From positions 419,003-483,002 of the forward strand of contig NZ_LN812102.1 in NCBI RefSeq assembly GCF_000942395.1: a DNA stretch of 64,000 bases. The letters run 5' to 3'. Source of the stretch: Risungbinella massiliensis (GTDB lineage Bacteria; Bacillota; Bacilli; Thermoactinomycetales; Thermoactinomycetaceae). This document shows, piece after piece, positions 8,061 through 16,498 of this stretch (position 1 is its first letter; each line of letters starts with the position of its first letter). A program made the position numbers and the translations under genes. A model generated the notes under the pieces. The model was not told the DNA's origin. It saw nothing but the letters and a program-made list of their open reading frames with translations, and did no database searches.

Positions 8061-8990
8061 ATGAATATAAAAGCATTACGCTCAGATAAAATATATCGCA
8101 AAGTTTTACAAGCTCCACAAGAAGAAAAAGTTGAATTACTCAGACAAGAAATGTTTGCTCCATTTATGAAAAAATGGGAAATACAACATGTTCCTTTTAA
8201 AGCTGAGGAGCCTAATGGTTTTGATGTTATTATGTTGAACAATTTAACAAACATCTCACCTACTCAGATCACCAATGAGATTTCAACAGAATTAGAATTA
8301 ATTTCGTCCGATTCCTTTTGGGATGAATGTGAAGAAGCAGTTAAGAAAAGCCTTCAGTTATTTACAGAACATGGCGTGAATCTTCGTGTATCTGATTATT
8401 TATTCACTATTCTATTAGGGAATCCAAATAACCCTTTATTAATGATAAATGAGGGATATAGTGGCGATGGGGGTATTCCTGGCTATATTTTTGGTGCACT
8501 TGTGCCAAATGAATATACCATACCTCGCATGAAGGCAGCTTTAGCTCATGAATGTAATCATAATGTCCGCTATCAATTTATTGAATGGGATCATTTTGCT
8601 GTTACATTAGGTGAATTAATTGTGAGTGAAGGGTTAGCGGAAAACTATGCTACTTCTATTTTTGGGGAGGAGCTGCTTGGACCTTGGGTATCGAAAACAG
8701 ATATGGAAACTCTTAATAAGCGTATTAAACCTGTGCTCAAGGAAAAATTACAACTAAGAGGCTTTGAGAATTTGGCACCGTACCTTTACGGCGATGAATT
8801 AGCAAAACTCCAAAACTTAACACCAATCAATATGCCTTATAGTGCCGGTTATGCCTGTGGATATTATTTAATCAAATACTATTTAGAAAAAACAGGTAAA
8901 ACTATTTATGAAGCTACCATTACTCCTGCGAATGATATATTACATGAAGTAAAAGGATTTTGGGATGAAGAAACAATTATTAGCAGTTAA
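8061..8990 (+). CDS. DUF2268-type predicted zinc protease
   Basis: The C-terminal half carries the zinc-binding helix LAHECNHNVRY (HExxH, residues about 168-172) and, about 35 residues on, SEGLAENYA, whose glutamate would be the third ligand. This is the arrangement of the DUF2268 family of predicted Zn-dependent proteases. The N-terminal 110 residues are an alpha/beta region without known motif. The protein lacks a signal peptide and so is cytosolic. GAGGTG precedes the ATG. It is the first gene of a two-gene operon with an overlapping MerR regulator and is driven by a MerR-type promoter. Its substrate is unknown; co-regulation suggests a stress or drug-triggered role. Confidence 0.85.
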   Translation: MNIKALRSDKIYRKVLQAPQEEKVELLRQEMFAPFMKKWEIQHVPFKAEEPNGFDVIMLNNLTNISPTQITNEISTELELISSDSFWDECEEAVKKSLQLFTEHGVNLRVSDYLFTILLGNPNNPLLMINEGYSGDGGIPGYIFGALVPNEYTIPRMKAALAHECNHNVRYQFIEWDHFAVTLGELIVSEGLAENYATSIFGEELLGPWVSKTDMETLNKRIKPVLKEKLQLRGFENLAPYLYGDELAKLQNLTPINMPYSAGYACGYYLIKYYLEKTGKTIYEATITPANDILHEVKGFWDEETIISS

Positions 8991-9741
8991 AGACATGGTT
9001 CAAATTACAGGCATAACAAAAAGAACCTTACATTATTACGATAATATAAATTTATTGAAGCCAACTCATCTTACGGAAAATGGTTATCGACTCTATGATA
9101 GAAATAGTTTAGTAAAACTACAAACCATTTTATTTTTAAAGGAAATGGATTTTTCCCTACAAGAGATTAAGGACATTTTGGAACTTTCGAAGGAAGAACA
9201 GAAACAACTATTAAAAAAGCATAGCCAAACATTATTGATAAAAAAGCAACGATTGGAAACAATCATTACTGCATTGGACGAGTATGTATCTGGAAAAGAT
9301 ATCTACAATCTACATATTTTTCATGATTCATCCATTTTACCATTACAAGAACAGTATGCTCATGAAGCGAGATTCTTTTATGGAGAAACAGAAAAATACA
9401 AAGAATTTGAGAGGAAACTGGAAAAACTCTCTCCTAGTGAAAAAGCAAACTTATTCTCTGTGTTTGAGCAAAACATGGAAAGTGTATTTAGAAGAATGGC
9501 ATCCTGTATAAACCAGTCTCCTTCTTCTGATGAAGTACAGCAATTAATTACAGAATGGAAAAGTAATCTAGAACAAGCTATTGTTTGTGACTCTGAGATA
9601 TTAGCATGTATTGCAAATACGTATAAATTCCATAATCGATTCAAAAGTTATATCAATCAATTTAGTAATGAAGACTTATCCGAATTTTTATATGACGCTA
9701 TTATGTATTATTTAAATACTCGCACGAATGAATTCGTTTGA
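8965..9741 (+). CDS. MerR regulator with TipAS-like ligand domain
   Basis: Residues 1-75 are a MerR winged helix (VQITGITKRTLHYYDNINLL, GYRLYD). A dimerisation coiled coil lies at about 80-115. The C-terminal 140 residues (KLSPSEKANLF, FHNRFKSYINQF, FLYDAIMYYLN) resemble the TipAS antibiotic-recognition domain, which in TipA binds thiopeptides. The gene overlaps the end of the protease gene by 26 bases. A ribosome site AAAAGGA lies eight bases before the ATG; a second ATG at 8995 would remove the first residues. The dyad in the 19-bp spacer upstream is its likely binding site, so it should activate both genes. Confidence 0.88.
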   Translation: MKKQLLAVKDMVQITGITKRTLHYYDNINLLKPTHLTENGYRLYDRNSLVKLQTILFLKEMDFSLQEIKDILELSKEEQKQLLKKHSQTLLIKKQRLETIITALDEYVSGKDIYNLHIFHDSSILPLQEQYAHEARFFYGETEKYKEFERKLEKLSPSEKANLFSVFEQNMESVFRRMASCINQSPSSDEVQQLITEWKSNLEQAIVCDSEILACIANTYKFHNRFKSYINQFSNEDLSEFLYDAIMYYLNTRTNEFV

Positions 9742-9772
9742 TACTTGGGTAATTCCATTTCGTGTTTTAGAT

Positions 9773-9815
9773 AAAAAATCTCCTTCTCTAGTTGGTGTTG
9801 AGAAGGAGATTTTTT
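9773..9815 (+). terminator. Intrinsic terminator
   Basis: A 16-bp perfect stem, AAAAAATCTCCTTCTC with its complement, around an 11-base loop and ending in T6. It closes the DUF2268-merR operon. Confidence 0.9.
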
Positions 9816-9864
9816 ATCAATAAATGAAAAAAAATTTTTGAAGCATGAGTTGTGATGATTTCGT

Positions 9865-10683
9865 TTAGCTATTATTTTGGGTATATTGTTTGATCAAATC
9901 CATTGTATGGAAGAGTAAGCTCTTATCTCCCCAATCCCCATGTCCAGGTATAACTGTTTTGACATTTGGATATTTTTCGATTACCTTCTGAACGGAATCA
10001 TCCCATTGTTCTACATTGGCATCAGAAAGATTTCCAAGATCTTTTGCACCTAATGCTTTGATGAAACACCCGCCGAATAATATCTTATATTGAGGAAGCC
10101 AAACAGTAATGTTATCTTTCGAATGACCTTCACCAGGATAAAAGGCTTCGATTACTGTATCACCTACTTTCATCACGGGATGAGCATCGAGTGTCGGGTT
10201 GGGCGGAGGATATCCATATTCCACAGCTAATTTTGCTGTCAGAACGGTACTACGTACATCAATCCCCTCATTCAGTAACGCCTGAATGCCTCCAATGCTA
10301 TCATCATGCGCATGAGTAACCAGTGCCAGAACCACTTTTTTCTTCAAATGTTTTTTGATCATCTTTAATAACTCTTCCGTTTTTTGGTAGTCCTCTATTG
10401 TATCCCATGCTGTATCAACCAAAACTACTCCTTTGGAAGTAGAAACGATTAACCCATTGTGGGGTATAGGTGTGCCATTCCACTCATTATAGGATGTGTG
10501 TGCCCATACTTTGTCATTCAATTTCGTTAATACAATGGTCTTATCTGGATTGGTAATCTGAGTTGGAGGTGATGATTTTTTAGACTGAGCAAACGTTTGA
10601 TAATGCAATGATGTCATACCAACGGATAATGTTAGTAGCAAACTAAACACAACTTTTCCGATCCATCCCTTGCTAATTTTCAA
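9865..10683 (-). CDS. Subclass B1 metallo-beta-lactamase
   Basis: Zinc enzyme that hydrolyses beta-lactams, secreted in Gram-positive bacteria. Visible ligands are HAHDD (HxHxD), GEGHSKDN (His196 equivalent), GGCFIK (Cys221 equivalent, the B1 mark) and PGHGDWG (His263 equivalent). A signal sequence (KISKGWIGKVVFSLLLTLSV, cleavage near FAQS) precedes the domain. I place the start at TTG 10683, because AGGTGA lies seven bases upstream; the open frame extends 13 codons further but without such a site. The protein resembles the Bacillus BcII group in length and order of motifs. It is monocistronic. Activity against particular drugs cannot be read from the sequence. Confidence 0.92.
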   Translation of the reverse strand: MKISKGWIGKVVFSLLLTLSVGMTSLHYQTFAQSKKSSPPTQITNPDKTIVLTKLNDKVWAHTSYNEWNGTPIPHNGLIVSTSKGVVLVDTAWDTIEDYQKTEELLKMIKKHLKKKVVLALVTHAHDDSIGGIQALLNEGIDVRSTVLTAKLAVEYGYPPPNPTLDAHPVMKVGDTVIEAFYPGEGHSKDNITVWLPQYKILFGGCFIKALGAKDLGNLSDANVEQWDDSVQKVIEKYPNVKTVIPGHGDWGDKSLLFHTMDLIKQYTQNNS

Positions 10684-10722
10684 CCAAATCTCACCTTTCA
10701 AATTGGATATTACTTCTGGCAT

Positions 10723-11168
10723 CTACTACAAGTAGCGACCACAGAAAGCCTCATGGCTGACTATGTAGTATTTCGTTCTATATATCCACCGTATTGCAGT
10801 CATCATAATGGTTTTGTTCAACAGAAAACCCAGGACTAGAAATCGTAATATCTATCCACTTCTATAAACATGTTCTTTTCTAGGCATCCATTTATATATT
10901 TCTACTAGCTTACTGTTCCATCTGGAAAAAGCTCTACTCTACATCACGATCAACTCCTGTTTGAATAATCCGATAATTAAATTATAACAAAAAAAGAGCC
11001 CTAGAAAGGGCCATTGCAATACGCTCGGATGTATGAATTCCTCTTATCGAAACCAAGTTTTTTATTATCTCTCTGTGTTTTTTTCTCTTCATCAAAGAAA
11101 CAATAATTCACTAACAAAATGTAGATTAACTTTTACATTCAAATATCTTTGCTTCTAAATTCAAAGAA
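10723..11168. other. Intergenic region between bla and mqo
   Basis: Holds a minus-strand terminator for mqo at 10991-11012 and should contain the beta-lactamase promoter upstream of 10723. No gene is seen. Confidence 0.4.
10991..11011 (-). terminator. Terminator downstream of mqo
   Basis: On the minus strand GCCCT-TTCT-AGGGC is followed by TCTTTTTTTG. The stem is short but GC-rich. It sits 160 bases after the mqo stop codon. Confidence 0.7.
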
Positions 11169-12671
11169 TTAACTATGGACCAATTCTTTTTCACTCAAAC
11201 GAAGCGTCTGCGCTGCGGAACTATGAATCTCTTGAAAAAGCTCTGGGTTTTCCACTAGAGACACACCATAAGAAGGAATCATTTCTTTTATTTTCGGTTC
11301 CCACTCTTTAATTTGCTGTGGGAAGCATTTTTCTAATACCTCTAGCATGACGTGAACGGCAGTAGAAGCACCCGGAGAAGCGCCAAGTAGCGCAGCAATC
11401 GAGCCATCAGCCGCACTAACAACTTCTGTACCAAATTGAAGTGTTCCTTTCCCGCCTGTCTCCGTATCTTTGATCACTTGCACACGTTGGCCCGCTACCA
11501 CGATACCCCAATCCTCGTTTTTTGCGTTCGGAATAAACTCGCGTAATTCTTCCATACGCTTTTCATTCGATAACAGAAGTTGCTGGATCAAGTATTTTGT
11601 CAATGCCATCTCTTTGACGCCTGCCGCCAACATCGTTAAGACATTGCTCGGTTTTACGGAACGGATCAAATCAAAAATGGATCCAGTCTTTAAGAACTTT
11701 GGTGAGAAGCCAGCAAACGGTCCAAACAGCAATGTTTTTTTGTTGTCAATATATCTTGTATCTAGATGTGGAACAGACATTGGAGGTGCGCCAACCTTTG
11801 CTTTACCATATACTTTCGCATGATGCTGCTCTACCACTTCTTGATTGTTACATACCATAAATAGACCGCTTACTGGAAATCCTCCAATATGTTTTGACTC
11901 CGGAATACCCGTTTTTTGTAGTAAAGGCAGACTGCCACCGCCACCTCCGATAAAAACGAATTTTGCAGAATGGTATTCGATGTTACCGCTCTCAATATTA
12001 TGCACTTTGACTTCCCACGAACGGTCGCTCGTACGCTTAATATCCTCAACACTATGCTTATAGTTGATCTCCACGTTTTTACTCTTTAAGTGGTCAAACA
12101 AACTGCGCGTTAAAGCACCAAAGTTGACATCCGTTCCAGTGTCAATTTTGGTTGCTGCGATCGGTTCGTTGGATGTCCGGCCTTCCATAATTAGCGGAAT
12201 CCATTCCTTTAGTTTTTCAGGGTCATCGGAGAATTCCATTCCTTGAAACAGGTGATTTTTTGAAAGCGCTTCAAAACGTTTCTTCAAAAAGGTTACATCT
12301 TTTTCCCCTTGTACGAAACTCATATGAGGTAATGGCATGATAAAGTCCTGCGGATTACGAATCAGATTGCTTTTTACAAGATAAGACCAAAATTGACAGG
12401 AAAGCTGAAATTGTTCATTCACTTTTATCGCTTTGCTAATATCTATAGATCCGTCCGCTTTCTCGGATGTATAGTTTAGCTCACACAGTGCAGAATGGCC
12501 CGTACCTGCATTGTTCCATTCGTTAGAGCTTTCTTCTCCTGCATTTTCAAGTTTCTCAAACACTTTGATTTCCCATTCAGGGACTAACTCTTTCAGTAAT
12601 GATCCCAAAGTCGCGCTCATGATTCCGGCGCCAATTAAGATAACGTCTGTTTTTTTCTGTATGTTGCTCAT
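11169..12671 (-). CDS. mqo: Malate:quinone oxidoreductase
   Basis: FAD-dependent, membrane-associated enzyme that oxidises malate to oxaloacetate and passes electrons to the quinone pool. The 500 residues fit the family. The N-terminal dinucleotide fold reads [14 protein letters not shown], then [17 protein letters not shown], a stretch conserved in [18 protein letters not shown] and GFPVSGLF follow, and the C-terminal [12 protein letters not shown] and [10 protein letters not shown] are characteristic. The start has AGGAG upstream. It is monocistronic with a downstream terminator. The enzyme complements or replaces NAD-dependent malate dehydrogenase. Confidence 0.96.
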   Translation of the reverse strand: MSNIQKKTDVILIGAGIMSATLGSLLKELVPEWEIKVFEKLENAGEESSNEWNNAGTGHSALCELNYTSEKADGSIDISKAIKVNEQFQLSCQFWSYLVKSNLIRNPQDFIMPLPHMSFVQGEKDVTFLKKRFEALSKNHLFQGMEFSDDPEKLKEWIPLIMEGRTSNEPIAATKIDTGTDVNFGALTRSLFDHLKSKNVEINYKHSVEDIKRTSDRSWEVKVHNIESGNIEYHSAKFVFIGGGGGSLPLLQKTGIPESKHIGGFPVSGLFMVCNNQEVVEQHHAKVYGKAKVGAPPMSVPHLDTRYIDNKKTLLFGPFAGFSPKFLKTGSIFDLIRSVKPSNVLTMLAAGVKEMALTKYLIQQLLLSNEKRMEELREFIPNAKNEDWGIVVAGQRVQVIKDTETGGKGTLQFGTEVVSAADGSIAALLGASPGASTAVHVMLEVLEKCFPQQIKEWEPKIKEMIPSYGVSLVENPELFQEIHSSAAQTLRLSEKELVHS

Positions 12672-12811
12672 TATAATCTTCTCCTAAAATAGTTTCGTTC
12701 CAAGTCAGATAAACACTCAAACCAATATGTAAATCGAAACAAATCTTATAAGTTTGAAGCTATGGACAAAGAATAAAACATAAAATATATAAAAAACGGA
12801 GAACAAGAGAG

Positions 12812-12964
12812 ATGAAATTACATGTTCATTATACAGTAGAAATCAACAAAAATGTGGACGAGCTAAATCAATCTATGGATGACAGTCTGAAGAAAAAACA
12901 CTGCTTTTCTTATCTACCCCTTTTAGAACATACAAAATCCCGACTTTCATCCTTAACAGATTAA
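12812..12964 (+). CDS. Possible 50-residue peptide
   Basis: An ATG-initiated frame encodes a charged peptide (KLHVHYTVEINKNVDELNQS and a lysine-rich middle). A weak GGAG lies 11 bases upstream. Its 3' end overlaps an inverted repeat CCCGACTTT/AAAGTCGGG at 12939-12972. The hairpin may be a terminator for this unit although the T run is poor. No family recognised. Confidence 0.3.
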   Translation: MKLHVHYTVEINKNVDELNQSMDDSLKKKHCFSYLPLLEHTKSRLSSLTD

Positions 12965-13224
12965 AAGTCGGGACGTATTATTTGATCGCTTAACGGGGAA
13001 ATAATGTTTCGGGGAAAAATATTACCAAATCCGGTATGACTAAACTCGTTGGTTCAAAGCCATATAAAAAAATAACAATCAGGAATGTAAATACAACCCG
13101 CAAAATATACGAACTTATGCAAGCAGCAGAGGCGTGAAACATGATATTAGCAAGAACAAAGAAATCAATTGCCTGATGTAACCATCGAAAATTAAAGAAT
13201 CCACATAGCATCACTGAAATAGGC

Positions 13225-13393
13225 GGTTCTTGATGAAGCAGAAACACTCATGCATCAGATTTATCAGGTGTTACCTCAAATTAAGCTGACGGATCTGTTA
13301 GTTGAGGTTGACCGATGGACTCGTTTTACGCAACATTTTATTCATCTTCATTCTGATTTTTGTAGGAGAAATCGGCTTGTTTTCACATGTTAG
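13225..13393 (+). pseudogene. Tn3-family transposase (TnpA) fragment
   Basis: An internal piece of about 40 residues reads QIYQVLPQIKLTDLLVEVDR followed by WTRFTQHFIHL. This matches the conserved segment of Tn3-type transposases (LP.IKLTDLLLEVD.WT.F..HF.HL). No start, no catalytic DDE residues and no terminal repeats remain nearby. It marks a vanished Tn3-like transposon. Confidence 0.75.
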
Positions 13394-13438
13394 CTCTTTT
13401 TTACTGTACAATTTATAATATTTGTATTAAGGAGGCTG

Positions 13439-13693
13439 ATTGATATCTCTGCATCTTCTATAATTTTAGGTGGTAGTCTGTTCTTCGTTTTTCTCTATAT
13501 TGTCATTATCATTGTTGTAATAAAGCATGCGCGTGATTCGGGGAAAGATCCAAAATTGACATTAATAATCTTAATTGTAGTCTTAGTAGTAGCAGTAATA
13601 TTTTCATACAATAAATATACAACTATAGTTGAACTTGAAACGAAACAGCATCCCCTTAATCCAACGGATTCCTTTGTAAGCAATCATCATTAA
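13439..13693 (+). CDS. Small two-helix membrane protein, uncertain start
   Basis: The frame encodes about 85 residues with two hydrophobic spans (LFFVFLYIVIIIVVI and LIILIVVLVVAVIF) joined by a charged loop (KHARDSGKDPK) and a polar tail. A strong AAGGAGG lies directly upstream, but the only codons at correct distance are ATT/ATC. A TTG at 13441 is in a different frame and stops after seven codons. Either a rare start is used or the gene has lost one base near its start. TATAAT at about 13412 could be its -10. Confidence 0.4.
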   Translation: MDISASSIILGGSLFFVFLYIVIIIVVIKHARDSGKDPKLTLIILIVVLVVAVIFSYNKYTTIVELETKQHPLNPTDSFVSNHH

Positions 13694-13801
13694 TTAATCA
13701 TCAAAAACAAGAAGCCCAGGGAAACAACAAGAACATATCGCTTTCTTCTATAAGAGTTGTCAAAGCACAATTAAGAAAAAATGCGTTTCCTATAATCGAA
13801 T

Positions 13802-13837
13802 ATAAATCAAGGACCTCAAATAAGGTCCTTGATTTAT
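13802..13837. terminator. Symmetric hairpin, possible bidirectional terminator
   Basis: A perfect 15-bp stem ATAAATCAAGGACCT around a six-base loop. It lacks a long T tract but is AU-rich at its base. It sits between two small open frames. Confidence 0.55.
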
Positions 13838-13881
13838 ATTCTTATTGATGTAAAAACACCACATGCAGTGTTAATGATATA

Positions 13882-14064
13882 TTGGTGGGTATCAAACCTT
13901 CTTTTCTTGATAAATTAAAGAACGTAGGAACCCATTACGTTTATAAGGAGTATGGTCAGAATGACAAATTTATTCAACATGTATTTCACCTTGATATAAG
14001 AAAAGATGAGGCAGTAAAACTCACTAAAGAACAAATAGAGTTTTTTTGCCAATTTGTTGACTAG
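13882..14064 (+). CDS. Hypothetical 60-residue protein or fragment
   Basis: The frame reads GIKPSFLDKLKNVGTHYVYK and ends EQIEFFCQFVD. Amino-acid use looks protein-like, but the only start is TTG with no ribosome site, so it may be the 3' end of a lost gene. No family recognised. Confidence 0.3.
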   Translation: MVGIKPSFLDKLKNVGTHYVYKEYGQNDKFIQHVFHLDIRKDEAVKLTKEQIEFFCQFVD

Positions 14065-14143
14065 TCATGTGAGTATCCCGAAAATTCAGTTTATTATATA
14101 ACATATTAAAAATAACGGACGTTAACGACATTTATTTACACCT

Positions 14144-14166
14144 CAAATTAATCAAAGATTAATTTG
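14144..14166. terminator. AT-rich hairpin
   Basis: CAAATTAATC-AAA-GATTAATTTG followed by TTTTG on the plus strand and preceded by a GAGGTG-like context on the minus strand. It could terminate either flank. Confidence 0.35.
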
Positions 14167-14194
14167 TTTTGATACAGATATACATGGCATTTCT

Positions 14195-14779
14195 TTATTC
14201 CTGAATTTTTTGAAATGACTTATCAATCCGGTAGACAAGACTCTCCAATCCATTCGCGTCTCGTCGCGATCCTGACAGCACTCCACCAATCTTTTCCACG
14301 GCCCGTTGAGAGCGGAAATTGTTCCGTCCGATCAAGAAGATCACGTTGCTGACGAACTTGAACGCATGTTGTAGCATAAGCCGTTTTAGTTCCTGATTGT
14401 ACGTACCGCCCCAGTGTGACCTGGCAAGGAACGTCCACCCGATCTCGATCTCATCCCGCTCTTCGTTGTAACCGTGATATCGCGATGACCCAATCAGGCG
14501 GTCTTCTTTGTTGTCAATCACTGCCAACGCACCTTTGGAATTAAGTGCATCGAGAAAAAAGGCCTTAAATTCTTCTTCCTCGTGCCGATTTTTGTTCGGG
14601 TGTTGCGTCCAAATCAGTGGATCTGACGCCACTGTATAGAGCTCTGTGAAGTCCTCTGCCCTTAGCGGCCGGATCTCGATGAGTTCACTCCCCAGCTGTG
14701 GTTGGAAATCGAAGGTTTCAGAATTAACGGATCCTACGAGTAAGCACCTAACTAGATCTACTTTCTCTTTGCTATCCAA
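14195..14779 (-). CDS. GNAT acetyltransferase, RimJ/RimL-like
   Basis: A 194-residue protein with the RimJ-type GNAT layout. LIEIRPLRAEDFTELYTVAS lies near residue 33. The central strand contains GSSRYHGYNEERDEIEIGWT, and the acetyl-CoA binding region is RSHWGGTYNQELKRLMLQHA. RNNFRSQRAVEKIGG follows, typical of this subfamily. It would transfer acetyl from CoA to an amine, often a protein N-terminus or an antibiotic; the substrate is not predictable. The gene is richer in G+C than its neighbours and sits next to a transposition-gene relic, so it may be mobile cargo. Confidence 0.85.
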   Translation of the reverse strand: MDSKEKVDLVRCLLVGSVNSETFDFQPQLGSELIEIRPLRAEDFTELYTVASDPLIWTQHPNKNRHEEEEFKAFFLDALNSKGALAVIDNKEDRLIGSSRYHGYNEERDEIEIGWTFLARSHWGGTYNQELKRLMLQHAFKFVSNVIFLIGRNNFRSQRAVEKIGGVLSGSRRDANGLESLVYRIDKSFQKIQE

Positions 14780-14849
14780 TTTTCATTGTCTCCTTTACAT
14801 AAAGATATTTTTTTCAATGTCTGAGAGAGAACACGGTTTCCTGTTAAAT

Positions 14850-15150
14850 CTGCTGATCAACATCCGCATATGCTATTTTTTAATTGCTCACGCAATTGTT
14901 TGTTGTCGCTTTCAAATTTCTAAATGTGACGTTCTAACGAAGCGATTATGGCATTTTTGTTTGTTATCGTCCATTTCACGTTCGATCTTTTTGGAAGTAG
15001 AAGTACACTCTTGGTTACTTTTGTAATCCCTCAATAACACTCTCGTATTGCAAGATGGTTGTACAGTGAGTCTTTCGATTTGCCATCTTTTCTTGCCATA
15101 TTGAAGTCGATTCTTTCAGAGGTTTGTAAGAGCTGATAAGCAAAGAAACC
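14850..15150 (-). pseudogene. TnpC-like (Tn554 family / DUF6262) relic
   Basis: Minus-strand pieces in shifting frames read ERIDFNMARK...KSKDSLYNHLAIRE, then IIASLERHI and KFESDNKQLREQLKNS. This order (AxVSKxxLYNHxxIRE helix, then a coiled coil rich in Q/L/E) resembles the TnpC accessory protein of Tn554-type transposons. Stops and frameshifts separate the pieces. The assignment is tentative because it rests on short motifs. Confidence 0.45.
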
Positions 15151-15168
15151 CATACTACCGGCTTTTTT

Positions 15169-15780
15169 CTAATCAAACCAAATAATATTGTCCTTAGCTA
15201 TTTTAACTAGTTTCCGTACTTGCTTTTCCGTTATTCTGTCTACAGACAAAGGAGGTAAACTCTCCAAGTCAAAAAAACCAACGTCACTTGTTTCAATACT
15301 TGCTTGAGGAGCACCTCCTAAAAAATCACATAGTACAAATATTTTATATATAGAGTAAGGATTCGGAGTATGTCCGTGCCGATCCCGATCTAGAATAGCT
15401 AACACTCTGGTTGCCTGAACATTATAACCCGATTCTTCTTTCACTTCCTTCACCACATTTTCAGAAAGAGAGTATCCTGGTTCAGCCCATCCGCCTGGTA
15501 GGGTCCACTTCTGATCACTTTTTTCTTGAACAAGAAGAAGTTTATTCCCCTGAAAAACTACTGCTCGTATATCTATCTTCGGTGTTTGGTAACCTGTTTC
15601 ATTCAGAAACAGATCTCTTATCTTTTCAAAGGGTACATCCGTATGTTTTTCCACTATTTCTGCGCTAATTGTTCGCAACTCATGAAAACGCTCTATATCA
15701 AAAGGGTCCTTACTGTACGCTAAACCAGCCTGGGCAATTGACTGAATTCGTTTAGCCCATTCCAACCAAGTGTGTTTCAT
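15169..15780 (-). CDS. NUDIX hydrolase, YjhB-like
   Basis: A 203-residue protein. Residues 1-65 form the helical N-terminal domain seen in YjhB-type ADP-ribose/nucleoside-diphosphate hydrolases (WAKRIQSIAQAGLAYSKDPF). The Nudix domain starts at IDIRAVVFQGNKLLLVQEKS. Its box is GWAEPGYSLSENVVKEVKEE followed by SGYN. Compared with the general consensus the first glutamate is Y and RE is KE, as in other members of this subgroup. GGTGATG precedes the ATG. It should cleave a nucleotide diphosphate linked to a moiety X; the substrate is unknown. No operon partner is seen. Confidence 0.9.
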   Translation of the reverse strand: MKHTWLEWAKRIQSIAQAGLAYSKDPFDIERFHELRTISAEIVEKHTDVPFEKIRDLFLNETGYQTPKIDIRAVVFQGNKLLLVQEKSDQKWTLPGGWAEPGYSLSENVVKEVKEESGYNVQATRVLAILDRDRHGHTPNPYSIYKIFVLCDFLGGAPQASIETSDVGFFDLESLPPLSVDRITEKQVRKLVKIAKDNIIWFD

Positions 15781-15869
15781 CTATCATCACCTCACATTAT
15801 CATTATAAATTACTTATTCAATATTTCGATTTTCTAACAAAAAATGGGGCTAAACATTTAAAATATGTA

Positions 15870-15899
15870 TTGACAGATAAAGTATCAATGATGTAATCT
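15870..15899 (+). promoter_or_regulatory. Promoter of the marR-arsP operon
   Basis: Perfect -35 TTGACA (15870-15875), 18-base spacer, -10 TAATCT (15894-15899). The operator at 15914-15930 starts about 14 bases after the -10, so a bound repressor would block initiation or clearance. Confidence 0.6.
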
Positions 15900-15913
15900 T
15901 AATCCAATCAATT

Positions 15914-15930
15914 ACTTGCATTTTACAAGT
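15914..15930. promoter_or_regulatory. MarR operator 1, 17-bp palindrome
   Basis: ACTTGCATTTTACAAGT lies between promoter and MarR gene. A near copy (ACTTGCAAAATACAAGT) is at 16440-16456. The shared ends ACTTGCA/TACAAGT point to one regulator, most likely the MarR protein encoded between them. Confidence 0.75.
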
Positions 15931-15965
15931 GAATAAAAATCCAAACACAACGAATAGGTGGTGAA

Positions 15966-16418
15966 ATGGTGCAAAGTACTCGAGAATTATTTCAGATCAT
16001 GACTCGTCGTTTTGGCTTCTTAAATAAAAATTGTTGTAGTATAGGAGACTCTGCAATTTCACTGGTACAAAGCCATATCCTTTACGAAATTGATCGCCAA
16101 CACCAACCTTCGATGCAACACATTGCAGAAACACTAGGGATCGACATCACGACCTTTAGTAGACAAATACAATCTCTAATCAAAATGAACCTAGTGAAAA
16201 AAACTCCCTCTCCAGAAGATCGCAGAGTAAGTATTTTGTCGCTATCCACGGAAGGTAAATTTATCGCAACGACGATTGACCAACGAATGAACCAATACCT
16301 AGATGAGGTTTTTGGATATATGAGTGACACGGAAAAAGAGATGGTATTACGATCTATTGAGCTATTAAATTCCTGTATGGCAAAATCAAAAGAGTGTTGT
16401 AATCCGATGGGGTCTTAA
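15966..16418 (+). CDS. MarR-family regulator of the arsenical operon
   Basis: A 150-residue winged-helix protein. The DNA-binding part reads MQHIAETLGIDITTFSRQIQ, with wing EDRRVSILSLS. Cysteines cluster at NKNCCSI near residue 22 and at SCMAKSKECC near the C-terminus, which could form a thiol site for trivalent arsenicals; that is inference. The ATG follows GGTGGTG. It heads an operon with an FAD oxidoreductase, an ArsP-type permease, a CC-pair peptide and a flavin monooxygenase. Twin palindromes before and after the gene suggest that it represses both its own promoter and the genes downstream. Confidence 0.85.
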   Translation: MVQSTRELFQIMTRRFGFLNKNCCSIGDSAISLVQSHILYEIDRQHQPSMQHIAETLGIDITTFSRQIQSLIKMNLVKKTPSPEDRRVSILSLSTEGKFIATTIDQRMNQYLDEVFGYMSDTEKEMVLRSIELLNSCMAKSKECCNPMGS

Positions 16419-16439
16419 CCCCATTATTTCCAGATTAAT

Positions 16440-16456
16440 ACTTGCAAAATACAAGT
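16440..16456. promoter_or_regulatory. MarR operator 2, 17-bp palindrome
   Basis: ACTTGCAAAATACAAGT lies between the MarR gene and the oxidoreductase gene, 43 bp before the latter's ATG. It matches operator 1 at 14 of 17 positions; only the central bases differ. It may control an internal promoter or act as a roadblock. Confidence 0.7.
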
Positions 16457-16498
16457 TTATGAGTATGGAAAACAACTTAAAAAATAGGAGTGTTTGTT

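Noticed and set aside
11470..12246. Plus-strand frames opposite mqo
   Set aside because: Shadows of a clear 500-residue enzyme; no ribosome sites.
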